The translations under genes were made by a program, and so were the position numbers. 64,000 nt of DNA, taken from assembly GCA_039821605.1 (NCBI GenBank), contig JBCBNV010000006.1, forward strand, positions 124,001 through 188,000. The letters are read 5' to 3'. Each line of letters opens with the position of its first letter. Within the stretch, counting starts at the first letter, position 1. The notes under the pieces are model-generated. The model was not told the DNA's origin. It was given only the letters and a program-made list of their open reading frames with translations, and searched no databases. Shown here in pieces: positions 26,113 to 36,950 of this stretch. The stretch comes from CALBPI01 sp039821605. Lineage in GTDB: Bacteria > Pseudomonadota > Gammaproteobacteria > Steroidobacterales > Woeseiaceae.

Positions 26113-26229
26113 TTAGAAGGCAACCGCCGATTCGACACACTTGATAAAGACAACGTTGCGGCCCGTCATGGTCTCCCTTATCTCGACTCCCACGTAGAAG
26201 TCCTTGCCCTCGAACTGCGGAATCATCAT
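26113..26229 (-). CDS. 38-aa ORF, possible gene remnant
   Basis: ATG-started ORF of 38 codons reading MMIPQFEGKDFYVGVEIRET and ending IKCVESAVAF. It has the codon use and amino-acid balance of real protein. However, it is short, has only a weak ribosome-binding site, and lies directly behind the CPBP gene on the same strand. It may be the C-terminal relic of a longer gene or a small protein; no family is recognised. Confidence 0.3.
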   Translation of the reverse strand: MMIPQFEGKDFYVGVEIRETMTGRNVVFIKCVESAVAF

Positions 26230-26253
26230 GTCCGCCAAGTGGGTCGCCGGCAA

Positions 26254-27150
26254 CTAGCCGGCTTCACTCTGTATGGCGGGCAAGCGCCAGGTGACCGGCG
26301 GGCGCGGTCGGCGAAAATAAAGCCACACCCAAAGCACGGCGATGAACCCTGCGGCCACGCCATAGAACCATTCGGAGCGAAAGTCCGTCAGCGTGTATTC
26401 GGCGTTCGGGCCTTCGATAGTGATCAGCGTGAGCTCCCAGACCGAAACCAATAGGTTGTAAGCGCTATGGCAAAGAATGGGCACCCAGAGTGACTGCGTG
26501 CGCAGATAAAGGACGCACATCCCGATGCCAAACGTGAACGCACCCAGCGTGTCCGGATGGACTACAGCAAACAACAGCGACGACCAGAGAATCGCGGGCC
26601 ACAGACCGTACTTATGCGTCCACCGATGCAGGATAACGCCGCGAAACGCGAACTCCTCAACGACCGGTGCGACGACGCACATGATCAGAAGGGTGGCGAT
26701 GTTTGGCAGGACAAGAAAACGGTCTCCCTCAACATGGAACATGTCTGGCAGATCGAGCAGCCAGTAGGTCACGAAGTCGGGCGCGATGTAGGACAACGGG
26801 TAGAACAGTAGATAGACCGCCGCCCAGGCGACGACGAACAGAAACAGTGTGAAAACAAGGCTCGACCGCATTTGAGCCTGCGTGGGGCGGCGACCCACGA
26901 TGCGCTGCACCGGAGCGCGAATGGGCAAGGACACCGTTGCGATGAGCACGATGATGATGAGCAGGTACTCGTAGAACCAATAGCCCAGCGTCCACCAATA
27001 CCAGGGTGCTCCCAAGAGCACAGTTACCTCCAATAACTCAGCACCGGGCAGGTAGAACATCAACGCAACCCAGGCCACAGCGAAGTACCTGGCGCGAATG
27101 CAATCAACCCAATCAGACACCGGATCAGCGATCACGTTGCTGTCTGGCAA
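26254..27150 (-). CDS. CPBP-family intramembrane glutamic endopeptidase
   Basis: 298 aa with about seven transmembrane helices. The three active-site motifs are present in order: EEFAFRG (residues about 165-171), FAVVHPD (about 193-199) and HSAYNL (about 230-235), the EExxxR/FxxxH/HxxxN pattern of CAAX-type (Rce1/AbiI) proteases. Bacterial members process peptides or defence proteins in the membrane. No bacteriocin gene is adjacent. ATG 27150. GC content is lower than in core genes, suggesting recent acquisition. Confidence 0.88.
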   Translation of the reverse strand: MPDSNVIADPVSDWVDCIRARYFAVAWVALMFYLPGAELLEVTVLLGAPWYWWTLGYWFYEYLLIIIVLIATVSLPIRAPVQRIVGRRPTQAQMRSSLVFTLFLFVVAWAAVYLLFYPLSYIAPDFVTYWLLDLPDMFHVEGDRFLVLPNIATLLIMCVVAPVVEEFAFRGVILHRWTHKYGLWPAILWSSLLFAVVHPDTLGAFTFGIGMCVLYLRTQSLWVPILCHSAYNLLVSVWELTLITIEGPNAEYTLTDFRSEWFYGVAAGFIAVLWVWLYFRRPRPPVTWRLPAIQSEAG

Positions 27151-27352
27151 CTGGAGCTTTTGGAAAGAATCACTAGCACAATAATTGTTCGTCTCTCCGA
27201 GTGACGATTTCTGTCATCAAGAATTACGAACAGCGAATGGTCGTTCTTGGATACGCCACCGTCACCAGAGATATCGTGACGGACTGCTAACGCCAAGAGC
27301 CGCGGGCTTCGCGACTCTGGAGTCCGTTCTGGGGCGAAATTGAGCTGCTCGG

Positions 27353-29512
27353 CTAATCCTTCGCCGCGAGTACCTCGTCTGGGTGCCACCATGTTTCCGG
27401 AGGATTGGCGAGCTGCGCTTCTATGAGCGTACGGTCGCGCGAGGCGATGTCCAGCATCCTTGCTTCAAACGCTTGATAGTCAGGCCGATCATGGAGCGGC
27501 TCAAACCAGTGCGATTTTACTTGAACAAGAGACGTGGGGACGCCCCTGTCGGCCAGCGCGTTGAGCCACGCCATCGCGCCGTCTGGATCGTTTTGCACCA
27601 TCCGCCATTGCGCGCCATTGATGTAGGGAATTTCGTAATTGCGTGGCCCCGGCTCAACGCCGTCAAAGCCCGGCTTGAGCGAAGCGCGTACAATTTCCGC
27701 GCGCGAATCTCCGGCCTGTTTAAGCGCCCAGTGCACTGATAATCCATTTTCTCGATTTGACGTGCCGGGGTTGGGCGCGTCGTCGAGCAGAAACTCAAAA
27801 CGTTCGGGATTGTTCTGGATCACCGAATAGGCCTCAGCCGGTCGACCGAGCGCATTAAACAAACGGAGATCGGTTAATGGATAGAAACCTGTTGCTTCAG
27901 AAACAAGTCGATCCAGTTCGTCCGCATCATCATTCTTAAAGGCAAGGAACGTAGCCCACTGTCTCGACCCAAGGGCGGTCAATGAGTCATCCATCCCCAG
28001 GGCCGAATATATGTATCCCAATGATTGATCGCAGTAATTGTCCCCCTTGCACGACATCGCGATGCGGTGCGCCGTTTCAATATCGCCGCGCGCAATGAAA
28101 ATGTACGCCAGAATACCTCGGGCCAACGAAAGATCAGGATTGAGCCTTAACGCGTCCAACAGGGTTGACTGGACACCATCGATATCGTCCCGATCATCAT
28201 AAACACCCGCGATATTGATTAGAACGATTACGGATTGCGGGTCGAGTTGTCGTGCGCGCTGAAAAGAAGCCAGACCCTCCTCGTTTTCTCCATAATTTGT
28301 GAGCACTAAGCCGCGCCCGCGATGCGCGCTTGAATTGTTGGGATTGGCGGCAATTGCAGCATCAAAGGCGGCGATCCCTTCCGTTAGATTCGGCCGCCTA
28401 CCGAATACCTGCCAGGCGGATTCGGAGAGCACGTCCCAGTCGTTTGGCGCAAGCGCCAGGGCGCGATCGATATGCGTTTTCGAACGAAACCGAGCGTGAA
28501 TCGGCCCAAGTCCAGCATATTCTCGCTGAAGCATGTAAATGCGCGCCAGCGATGCATGGGCAGAAGCAAAATCCGGGTCCAAGGTGACAGCGCGCCCCAT
28601 CCAATCCAGGCTTTCATTTAATGCGTCCTCTGTCCGGGCGCGATAGGCTTCCTTGCCTTTCAAATAAGCGTCATAGGCTTCGGCAGATTGTGTTGGGCGC
28701 GCGCTTGTTTCTGGCAACAAATCCAGCTGGCCATTTAGCTCCAACACAATGGCTTGCGAAATCTCATCCTGAATCTCGAATATATTCTCAGCCGTGAGGG
28801 GACGATCAAAAGTCTCAGACCAAAGATGCTCATCGGTTTCTGTATCGATCAACTGCGCTGTAATACGCAGGGTTTCACCCGACTTGCGAACGCTGCCTTC
28901 GAGGATATGTCCAACGTTTAATGCAGTCGCGATTTCCGAGATGCTGGCTTCGCGCGTTTTGAACGAAAAAGCCGATGTCCGCGACGCGACTCGTAAGCCA
29001 TCAACTTGCGCCAGAACATTCAGCAATTCCTCAGCGATGCCATCGGCGAAATAGGCCTGGTCCTTTTCGGGCGAAAAATCCTCGAACGGCAGTACAGCAA
29101 TAGACTGCCCGTCAATCTCGCCGGTCTGGGCCAAAGACGGCTCGACAACTTGACTCGATGATGGCTTCGACCTGAATTGATCGCCAATGATGAGTAAGCC
29201 GACCAGAGCCAGGCTGCCGATCAAAGCGTAATCTAATCCGCGCCCGCTTTTGCGTGAAGCGTATTCATCGGGGGCCGCAGACTCCGTACGTTTCACGCCC
29301 TCCGGCGTCATCTCAAATGCCCACGTCAGAACCATCGCAATTGGGAATCCGAGCAGCAAGCTACTGACAACCATCGTGTCGAACCAGCCGGGCATGTTCA
29401 TGGCACTTTCGAGTAACGACGCCATCTGCGCCAACACCCAACCAATAACCGCATAGACGCCGGCAACGCGGAAAATATTCCGTCGTTTCAACTCCGAAAA
29501 CAGATTATCCAA
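27353..29512 (-). CDS. FlgO/TolB-like and TPR-repeat membrane protein
   Basis: 719 aa. The N terminus MDNLFSELKRRNIFRVAGVY followed by two helices (about 15-35 and 45-67) and a third near residue 95 anchors it in the inner membrane. Residues about 135-260 are a FlgO/TolB-amino-like domain (SIAVLPFEDFSPEKDQAYFADGIAEELL, LEGSVRKSGETLRITAQLID). The rest is built of tetratricopeptide-type helices. This architecture is common as a CadC/adenylate-cyclase-like sensor, but no DNA-binding or cyclase domain is present. ATG 29512. A+T-richer than neighbours. Confidence 0.87.
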   Translation of the reverse strand: MDNLFSELKRRNIFRVAGVYAVIGWVLAQMASLLESAMNMPGWFDTMVVSSLLLGFPIAMVLTWAFEMTPEGVKRTESAAPDEYASRKSGRGLDYALIGSLALVGLLIIGDQFRSKPSSSQVVEPSLAQTGEIDGQSIAVLPFEDFSPEKDQAYFADGIAEELLNVLAQVDGLRVASRTSAFSFKTREASISEIATALNVGHILEGSVRKSGETLRITAQLIDTETDEHLWSETFDRPLTAENIFEIQDEISQAIVLELNGQLDLLPETSARPTQSAEAYDAYLKGKEAYRARTEDALNESLDWMGRAVTLDPDFASAHASLARIYMLQREYAGLGPIHARFRSKTHIDRALALAPNDWDVLSESAWQVFGRRPNLTEGIAAFDAAIAANPNNSSAHRGRGLVLTNYGENEEGLASFQRARQLDPQSVIVLINIAGVYDDRDDIDGVQSTLLDALRLNPDLSLARGILAYIFIARGDIETAHRIAMSCKGDNYCDQSLGYIYSALGMDDSLTALGSRQWATFLAFKNDDADELDRLVSEATGFYPLTDLRLFNALGRPAEAYSVIQNNPERFEFLLDDAPNPGTSNRENGLSVHWALKQAGDSRAEIVRASLKPGFDGVEPGPRNYEIPYINGAQWRMVQNDPDGAMAWLNALADRGVPTSLVQVKSHWFEPLHDRPDYQAFEARMLDIASRDRTLIEAQLANPPETWWHPDEVLAAKD

Positions 29513-29570
29513 AGAATGTACCCTGTGGTGAACGACAATTCAGGGCCAGAAGCAGCCGGTGAGAAGCACG

Positions 29571-29750
29571 TTAGTTCAGTCTTAGACCCGGCTCCGCACC
29601 GCTTGGCTCAATGAGCGTCGCTGCTTCGTCGAGCAACCCCATACTCTGGTTAAGCAGTTCATGTAGTCGCGCAATATCGTTGTACACGTCGTTGGCCTTG
29701 AGGGGAATTGGTGGGAAAGGGGCAAATTGCCGATGACTGCTTTGGGTCAT
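29571..29750 (-). CDS. candidate 59-aa small protein upstream of the TPR gene
   Basis: Open frame from ATG 29750 to TAA 29571, 58 bp ahead of the FlgO/TPR gene on the same strand. It starts MTQSSHRQFAPFPPIPLK and contains an amphipathic helix (NDVYNDIARLHELLNQ.. to DEAATLIE). The codon use is natural, but there is no clear Shine-Dalgarno sequence and no family match. It could be a leader-type small gene or a regulator of the downstream protein. Confidence 0.45.
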   Translation of the reverse strand: MTQSSHRQFAPFPPIPLKANDVYNDIARLHELLNQSMGLLDEAATLIEPSGAEPGLRLN

Positions 29751-29902
29751 TAACAGTCATCGAGTATATCCCGCAAGCAGCCATTCAGGCGTCCGCTAAT
29801 GCGGTTAGAGCGGACCTCGCCATTCGAGGAGAACGGCCACGCGGGAACGGCAAATGCTGGCCAAAGCATCTCGAACCACCTTTCAACAAGTTACGACAAA
29901 AA

Positions 29903-29935
29903 AGTGACAGAGTTATGCCCGGAGTGACGGAGTTA
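29903..29935. repeat. two 13-bp direct repeats downstream of glmS
   Basis: AGTGACAGAGTTA (29903-29915) and AGTGACGGAGTTA (29923-29935), 20 bp apart, differing at one base. They lie in the 221-bp gap 29751-29971 between glmS and the 59-aa ORF, where no gene and no clear terminator was found. Confidence 0.5.
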
Positions 29936-29971
29936 CGTTCTGAGATTCAGCGTTCCGCTCGTGTTTAGACG

Positions 29972-31804
<1,833 letters not shown>

Positions 31805-31816
31805 GTTGCTGTGCCC

Positions 31817-33193
31817 CTATTTCTTTTTGACGGGCCGCTGCCAGCCCTCGATGGTGCGCTGGCGGGCGCGCTCGAGAGTCAGCGCGTCTGCCGCTGCTGG
31901 TTTTGAGATCGTCGAGCCCGCGCCGATGGTGGCGCCGCGACCGACTTCAACGGGTGCGATCAGTTCGACGCCCGAGCCAATAAATGCGTCGTCGCCGATG
32001 ATCGTCTGATGTTTGTTGGCGCCGTCGTAATTGCAGGTGATGGTGCCGGCGCCCACATTGACGCGTTGCCCCAGCACGGAGTCACCGACGTAGCTCAGGT
32101 GGTTCACCTTGCTGCCCTCACCGATGACGCTTTTCTTCACCTCGACGAAGTTGCCCGCCTTGCTGCCGTCGCGGAAGTCGGCGCCCGGACGCAGCCGCGC
32201 GAACGGACCGAGGTTGCAGCGCGCGCCAACGCGGCTGTCTTCGATATAGGTATTGGCGAACAGCGTCGTGCCCGCGCCAATGTCCGCGTTGATCAACACG
32301 CAGTTGGGCCCAACCACGCTGCCGGCCCCGAGGCTGACCTTGCCCTCGAGCACGACGTTGACGTCGATGAAGACGTCTTCGGCGACTGTGACGTCACCAC
32401 GAATGTCGACACGCGCGGGATCGGCAACGCGCGCACCCGCACGCATAAGCGCGTCGACGGTGCGTCGCTGCCAGGCGCGTTCTGCTTGTGCCAGGTGCAC
32501 GCGGTCATTGATGCCCATGACTTCTTCGGCATCGGCACAAGCCGTTGCCGACACCGGCGCGCCATCGGCGACGGCCAGGCCAATGACATCAGTGAGGTAG
32601 TACTCGCCTTGCGCGTTTTGCGGCGTGATGCGACCGAGCCAACCCGTAAGTTGCGCGGCCGGCAACACGAACACGCCCGTATTGATCTCATCGATCTGGT
32701 GTTGCTCAGCCGTGGCATCACGGTGTTCGACAATCGCCTGTACGCCGCCCGCGGCGTCACGCACGATGCGTCCGTAACCCGACGGGTCGGCAACGCGCAC
32801 GGACAGGACGCCAACACCATCTTCTGGGGTCTCGTCGAGCAGGTCACGCAAGGTCTGCGCCTGCAGCAGGGGTACGTCGCCGAGCAGTACGAGCACGCGG
32901 CCCGAGTCTGAAAGCTCCGGCAAGGCTTGCTGTACGGCGTGGCCCGTCCCGTTCTGTTCGGCCTGCTCGGCCCAGGCGACATCGCGCGCTGACATCGCCT
33001 CACGGACGGCGGCGCCGCCGTGACCATAGACGACAACAGTGCGCGCGGGCGAAAGCGCTGCTGCCGTGTCGAGCACGTGCGTGAGCAAAGGCCGGCTGGC
33101 GAGGGGCTGCAGCACCTTGGGCAGGGCCGAGCGCATGCGTTTGCCCTGGCCGGCGGCGAGCACGACAATCTGCAGCGGGTTGTGGGCTGTCAT
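31817..33193 (-). CDS. glmU: bifunctional GlmU: GlcNAc-1-P uridyltransferase / GlcN-1-P acetyltransferase
   Basis: 458 aa. The N-terminal pyrophosphorylase domain starts VVLAAGQGKRMRSALPKVLQ. The C-terminal left-handed beta-helix has hexapeptide repeats, RLRPGADFRDGSKAGNFVEVKK and the catalytic NHLSYVGDS region. It acetylates glucosamine-1-phosphate and then couples UTP to give UDP-GlcNAc. Directly upstream of glmS. ATG 33193. Confidence 0.97.
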   Translation of the reverse strand: MTAHNPLQIVVLAAGQGKRMRSALPKVLQPLASRPLLTHVLDTAAALSPARTVVVYGHGGAAVREAMSARDVAWAEQAEQNGTGHAVQQALPELSDSGRVLVLLGDVPLLQAQTLRDLLDETPEDGVGVLSVRVADPSGYGRIVRDAAGGVQAIVEHRDATAEQHQIDEINTGVFVLPAAQLTGWLGRITPQNAQGEYYLTDVIGLAVADGAPVSATACADAEEVMGINDRVHLAQAERAWQRRTVDALMRAGARVADPARVDIRGDVTVAEDVFIDVNVVLEGKVSLGAGSVVGPNCVLINADIGAGTTLFANTYIEDSRVGARCNLGPFARLRPGADFRDGSKAGNFVEVKKSVIGEGSKVNHLSYVGDSVLGQRVNVGAGTITCNYDGANKHQTIIGDDAFIGSGVELIAPVEVGRGATIGAGSTISKPAAADALTLERARQRTIEGWQRPVKKK

Positions 33194-33255
33194 CGCGGTA
33201 TTCTAACTCAGCGCTTCATTGAAACGTGTGAACGCTGACACGTACCCTCTGCGAC

Positions 33256-33771
33256 ATGGATCACGAAACGGCACCCTGGCGGCTGGTACTAGTGATGGCG
33301 TTGATCGCAGTCATCACGGGCTGTGATCGGCGCATTTACGTCCTGGACGGTGTCACCGACGGGGACCGCTTCTCCGTGCCGCCCTATGCCTATGCGAGCG
33401 CCGACCCGGCCCTGCAGTCCTGGGTGGCTTACGGGCTCGCGCGCAGTGTCTGCCAGCTCGAGATGGGAGGGCCCAATCCGGCCCGCAATCATGCCTTTGG
33501 CTGCGAGTTGGCGGCCCGGGAGGCGCTCGTGACGCGCTGGCAGCAATCTCTTGCCCAGGGTGACCCCTATCTCGAGCTGCTCTCGGCGACCACCGAGGCC
33601 GGCTACCTCGAAGAGTACGTCTGGCACTACCTGCGGCGCCGGGATTGGACGCGGCCGGCTGATCTCGACAGTGAGGGCTTTGCGGCCTGGCGTGCCGAGT
33701 TCCTGCCGCGTCGGCACAAGCCCGAAACGCGACTCATCGGCTCCTGGGGTTACGCGGCTACGCTCCCCTGA
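33256..33771 (+). CDS. hypothetical lipoprotein
   Basis: 171 aa with a lipoprotein signal: hydrophobic LVLVMALIAVITGC, Cys23. The mature part is mixed alpha/beta with two further Cys and a helix-rich C-terminal half (VWHYLRRRDWTRPADLD). No family recognised. The ATG at 33256 is divergent from glmU; the last 14 nt overlap the end of the minus-strand hydrolase gene. Confidence 0.7.
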   Translation: MDHETAPWRLVLVMALIAVITGCDRRIYVLDGVTDGDRFSVPPYAYASADPALQSWVAYGLARSVCQLEMGGPNPARNHAFGCELAAREALVTRWQQSLAQGDPYLELLSATTEAGYLEEYVWHYLRRRDWTRPADLDSEGFAAWRAEFLPRRHKPETRLIGSWGYAATLP

Positions 33772-34474
33772 GATCCAGCTTCTGTTCGAGGAATGCCAGG
33801 ATTTCGCGCGCACTGTCTTCGGGCGCGGCCTGCAACAAGAGGTGCGGACCCTCGAGCGTGGCGGGCGTCACATCCGCGAGGCGCGCCAGCAGGCTCGACG
33901 AAAATCGCTTTCGCACCACACGGTCGGCGTGCGCCGACAACACAAGGACGGGTTGCTTGACCGCATCGAGCACGTTCGTGGCGTCCATCGTCACGAGCGC
34001 CTGCAGCCGGCTCGCCACCGTCGCCTGCCCAATGGGTCGGACGACGTCGACGATGCTCCTGATCAGCGCGATATCAGCGACGCCGTTGAGGCAGAACATG
34101 CGCAGGATTTGTTCGTTCATGGCAGGCCGGACGAAGCTCGCGAGCCGCAGTTTATTGGCCAGCGACAGCACGAGGCCGAGTGGGGGCCGCGCAAATGTCG
34201 TCGAGAGTACGGCGGCGCCAATGCGGTCTGCGTAGCGAGCCAGCAGGTGCAAGGCGATCGGGCCGGAGAACGACTCTGCAACGAGAATGTGGTCGCGACC
34301 TTCGGGTAATTGCGTCGCGACGTACTCGACATAGGCCTGGGTGTCGATCAGGTCGGGGTAGGCGATGACCTGGGTATCGACACGCGAACGCAGTTGCTCG
34401 ACAAGCGGCGCGAACAGTTGCCCCGTGCCGTCGAATCCCGGCAACAATACGAGCGTGGGCCGCGAAGCGGGCAT
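33758..34474 (-). CDS. alpha/beta hydrolase
   Basis: 238 aa, cytoplasmic. Strand-nucleophile motif VAESFSGPIAL (Ser about residue 68, AESFSG replacing GxSxG at the first Gly), Asp in LSAHADRVV and His in EGPHLLLQ form the triad. The LLPGFDGTGQLF start supplies the oxyanion-hole glycine. It is a general hydrolase/esterase of unknown substrate. ATG 34474. It follows the atp operon and GNAT gene on the same strand after a 62-bp gap and may end that transcript. Confidence 0.82.
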   Translation of the reverse strand: MPASRPTLVLLPGFDGTGQLFAPLVEQLRSRVDTQVIAYPDLIDTQAYVEYVATQLPEGRDHILVAESFSGPIALHLLARYADRIGAAVLSTTFARPPLGLVLSLANKLRLASFVRPAMNEQILRMFCLNGVADIALIRSIVDVVRPIGQATVASRLQALVTMDATNVLDAVKQPVLVLSAHADRVVRKRFSSSLLARLADVTPATLEGPHLLLQAAPEDSAREILAFLEQKLDLRGA

Positions 34475-34536
34475 CGCTTACCTTTGCGTGACGCGCATGC
34501 GGTCAGGGTAACACCGGGTCGTGCGGTGCGTACGCA

Positions 34537-35073
34537 TCAGCCCTTGAAGGGAATCGCCATCACGAAATCGCGCTGGCGTTCGTCACCCAGCGTGAAGTCG
34601 ACATGGCCGCAGAGCGTAAAGCCACGCTTCTCGTAGTAGCGGATGGCGCGGGGGTTCTGGTCCCAGACCGTGAGCCAGAGATGGCGCGCGTTGGCTTGGC
34701 GTACGGCGTCACGCACCGCGCCGAGCAGGCGGTCGGCAAGACCCTTGCCCTGCCACGCACTGTCGACATAGAAACGTTCGAGGAATCGCGTGGGTGCCGC
34801 TGTGTCGATGCAATCGGGGAACGGCGCCTCAAACAACAAGGCATAGGCGACGATCTCGCCCTCATACTCACCCACGATCGTGACGGCCGTGGGCTTGGAC
34901 ATGCGGGCCGCCATGGCCACAGGACCGAACGCCTTGGCGGCGTATCGGTCCATGTTTTCGGCGGTGTTGTGCGGGCCGAAGGTCTCGCGGAACACGCGTT
35001 CCGCGAACCTGGCGACGGGACCGACGTCAGCGACGTCGGCGCGTCTGAAGACGACGGCGTCCGGCGCCGTCAG
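34537..35073 (-). CDS. GNAT-family N-acetyltransferase, probable CTG start
   Basis: 178 aa from CTG 35073. GNAT fold: the N terminus reads VVFRRADVADVGPVARFAERVF, the acetyl-CoA loop is FYVDSAWQGKGLADRLL, and there are WDQNPRAIRYYEKRGF and a terminal FVMAIPFKG. The conserved first strand is lost if translation begins at the GTG at 34995, so an earlier start is needed. The only candidate is CTG 35071-35073, which overlaps the atpC TGA (CTGA) and has AAAGG 6 nt upstream. That implies coupling to atpC. The acceptor substrate is unknown. Confidence 0.8.
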   Translation of the reverse strand: MTAPDAVVFRRADVADVGPVARFAERVFRETFGPHNTAENMDRYAAKAFGPVAMAARMSKPTAVTIVGEYEGEIVAYALLFEAPFPDCIDTAAPTRFLERFYVDSAWQGKGLADRLLGAVRDAVRQANARHLWLTVWDQNPRAIRYYEKRGFTLCGHVDFTLGDERQRDFVMAIPFKG

Positions 35074-35486
35074 CTTCGGCCTTTCATGCGCTGGGCGGCG
35101 CGGTGGCGCGCGGAAGCTTCCGCAAGCTCGTGCTGCGCGCGCTTGAGGTCAGTCTCTTTGGACGCACCGGCGAGCGCTTCACGCGCGGCCTCTTCGGCTT
35201 CGCGCGCCGCGGCTTCATCAAGCTCGTCACCACGCAATGCGGTATCTGCCAGCACCGTCACCATGTTGGGCTGCACTTCGATCATGCCGCCCGTGATGTA
35301 GAAGTAACGGTCGCCGTCTTCGGGCGTTTGCACGCGCACTTCACCGGCGTTGAGACCCGTCAGCAGCGGCGCATGCCGTGGTGCAATACCGATCTCCCCT
35401 AGCTGGGCCGGCGCGAACACCATGGCGGCTTCGCCCGAGTAGATCTCGCCTTCCGCGGATACGATGTCGACGTGCAACGTGGGCAT
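35070..35486 (-). CDS. atpC: ATP synthase F1 epsilon subunit
   Basis: 138 aa: N-terminal beta sandwich (LHVDIVSAEGEIYSGEA, APRHAPLLTGL) and a C-terminal alpha-helical pair (AAREAEEAAREAL). It sits in the central stalk and regulates hydrolysis. Last of the nine atp genes and 4 bp downstream of atpD. Its TGA overlaps the CTG of the GNAT gene. Confidence 0.97.
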   Translation of the reverse strand: MPTLHVDIVSAEGEIYSGEAAMVFAPAQLGEIGIAPRHAPLLTGLNAGEVRVQTPEDGDRYFYITGGMIEVQPNMVTVLADTALRGDELDEAAAREAEEAAREALAGASKETDLKRAQHELAEASARHRAAQRMKGRS

Positions 35487-35490
35487 AGTC

Positions 35491-36873
35491 TTAGTTGCTC
35501 ATGCCCTTGGCTTTCTCGACGGCCTCTTCGATCGAGCCGACCATGTAGAAGGCCTGCTCGGGGAGGTGGTCGTAGTCGCCGTCGACGATGCCCTGGAAGC
35601 CGCGGATCGTGTCGGCCAGCGACACGTACTTGCCTTCGGCGCCCGTGAACTGTTGTGCCACGAAGAACGGCTGCGACAGGAAGCGCTGGATCTTGCGAGC
35701 GCGCGTCACCGCCTGCTTCTGCTCTTCCGAGAGTTCGTCCATACCCAGGATCGCGATGATGTCCTGCAGTTCCTTGTAGGTCTGCAAAACGGCCTGCACG
35801 CCACGCGCACAGTCGTAGTGTTCCTGGCCGATGATGTTCGGGTCGAGCAGGCGCGAGGTCGAGTCGAGCGGGTCAACGGCCGGGTAGATGCCGAGCTCTG
35901 CGATCTGGCGCGACAGTACGAGCGTTGCATCAAGGTGAGCAAAGGTCGTGGCCGGCGAGGGGTCGGTCAAGTCATCGGCGGGGACGTAGACGGCCTGGAA
36001 CGAGGTGATCGAGCCCGTCTTGGTCGAGGTGATGCGTTCCTGCAGAACACCCATTTCCTCGGCCAGCGTCGGCTGGTAGCCCACGGCCGAAGGCATGCGG
36101 CCCAGCAGCGCCGATACTTCGGTACCGGCCAGCGTGTAACGGTAGATGTTGTCGATGAACATCAGGACGTCGCGGCCTTCGTCACGGAAGTGCTCCGCCA
36201 TGGTCAGACCCGTCAGTGCCACGCGCAAGCGGTTGCCCGGCGGCTCGTTCATCTGGCCGTAGACGAGTGCCACCTTGTCGAGGACGCCGGCCTCTTCCAT
36301 CTCGTAGTAGAAGTCGTTGCCCTCACGAGTACGTTCACCGACACCCGCGAATACGGACAGGCCTTCCTGCTGTACCGCGATGTTGTTGATGAGCTCCATG
36401 AGCGTCACGGTCTTGCCGACACCGGCGCCACCGAACAGGCCGACCTTACCGCCCTTGGCGATGGGCATGATGAGATCGATCACCTTGACGCCCGTCTCAA
36501 GCAGCTCCTGCGAGGACGCCTGTTCCTCGTAGCTCGGCGCGGGACGGTGGATGGGCAGCATGTGCTCCGAATTGATCGGACCCGCCTTGTCTTCGGGCTG
36601 ACCCAGGACGTTCATGACGCGACCCAGCGTGGCCTCGCCCACCGGAACCTGAATCGGCTGCCGCGTGTTGGTCACGGCCATGCCGCGCTTGAGGCCTTCA
36701 CTGGCACCCATTGCGATGGCGCGCACGATGCCGTCACCCAGCTGCTGCTGGACTTCCATGGTCAGGCCATTGTCATCCAGGATCAGCGCGTCGTAGATGC
36801 TGGGGATGTCATCGCGCGGGAATTCCACGTCGACGACGGCGCCGATGATCTGCACGGTTTTTCCGGTGCTCAT
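35491..36873 (-). CDS. atpD: ATP synthase F1 beta subunit
   Basis: 460 aa. Walker A GGAGVGKTVTLMEL, catalytic-site GERTREGND, LMFIDNIYR and the C-terminal ELSEEQKQ region. The beta subunit carries the catalytic nucleotide sites; it works with alpha in the F1 head in the cytoplasm. Encoded between atpG and atpC. Confidence 0.98.
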   Translation of the reverse strand: MSTGKTVQIIGAVVDVEFPRDDIPSIYDALILDDNGLTMEVQQQLGDGIVRAIAMGASEGLKRGMAVTNTRQPIQVPVGEATLGRVMNVLGQPEDKAGPINSEHMLPIHRPAPSYEEQASSQELLETGVKVIDLIMPIAKGGKVGLFGGAGVGKTVTLMELINNIAVQQEGLSVFAGVGERTREGNDFYYEMEEAGVLDKVALVYGQMNEPPGNRLRVALTGLTMAEHFRDEGRDVLMFIDNIYRYTLAGTEVSALLGRMPSAVGYQPTLAEEMGVLQERITSTKTGSITSFQAVYVPADDLTDPSPATTFAHLDATLVLSRQIAELGIYPAVDPLDSTSRLLDPNIIGQEHYDCARGVQAVLQTYKELQDIIAILGMDELSEEQKQAVTRARKIQRFLSQPFFVAQQFTGAEGKYVSLADTIRGFQGIVDGDYDHLPEQAFYMVGSIEEAVEKAKGMSN

Positions 36874-36950
36874 TCTGGTTCCTCGGTCAGAGCGCGGCGC
36901 GGGCCGCGATCAGTTCACTTTGTGTTTCGTTCAATCTGTTTGCGCGCGGC

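Noticed and set aside
27132..27392. 86-codon minus-strand ORF between the CPBP and TPR genes
   Set aside because: It overlaps the 3' end of one gene and the 5' end of the other, with no ribosome-binding site or protein-like composition. The gap contains only a 7-bp inverted repeat at 27259-27282.
29708..29968. 86-codon plus-strand ORF between the TPR gene and glmS
   Set aside because: No start signal or similarity; the opposite strand holds a better short candidate.
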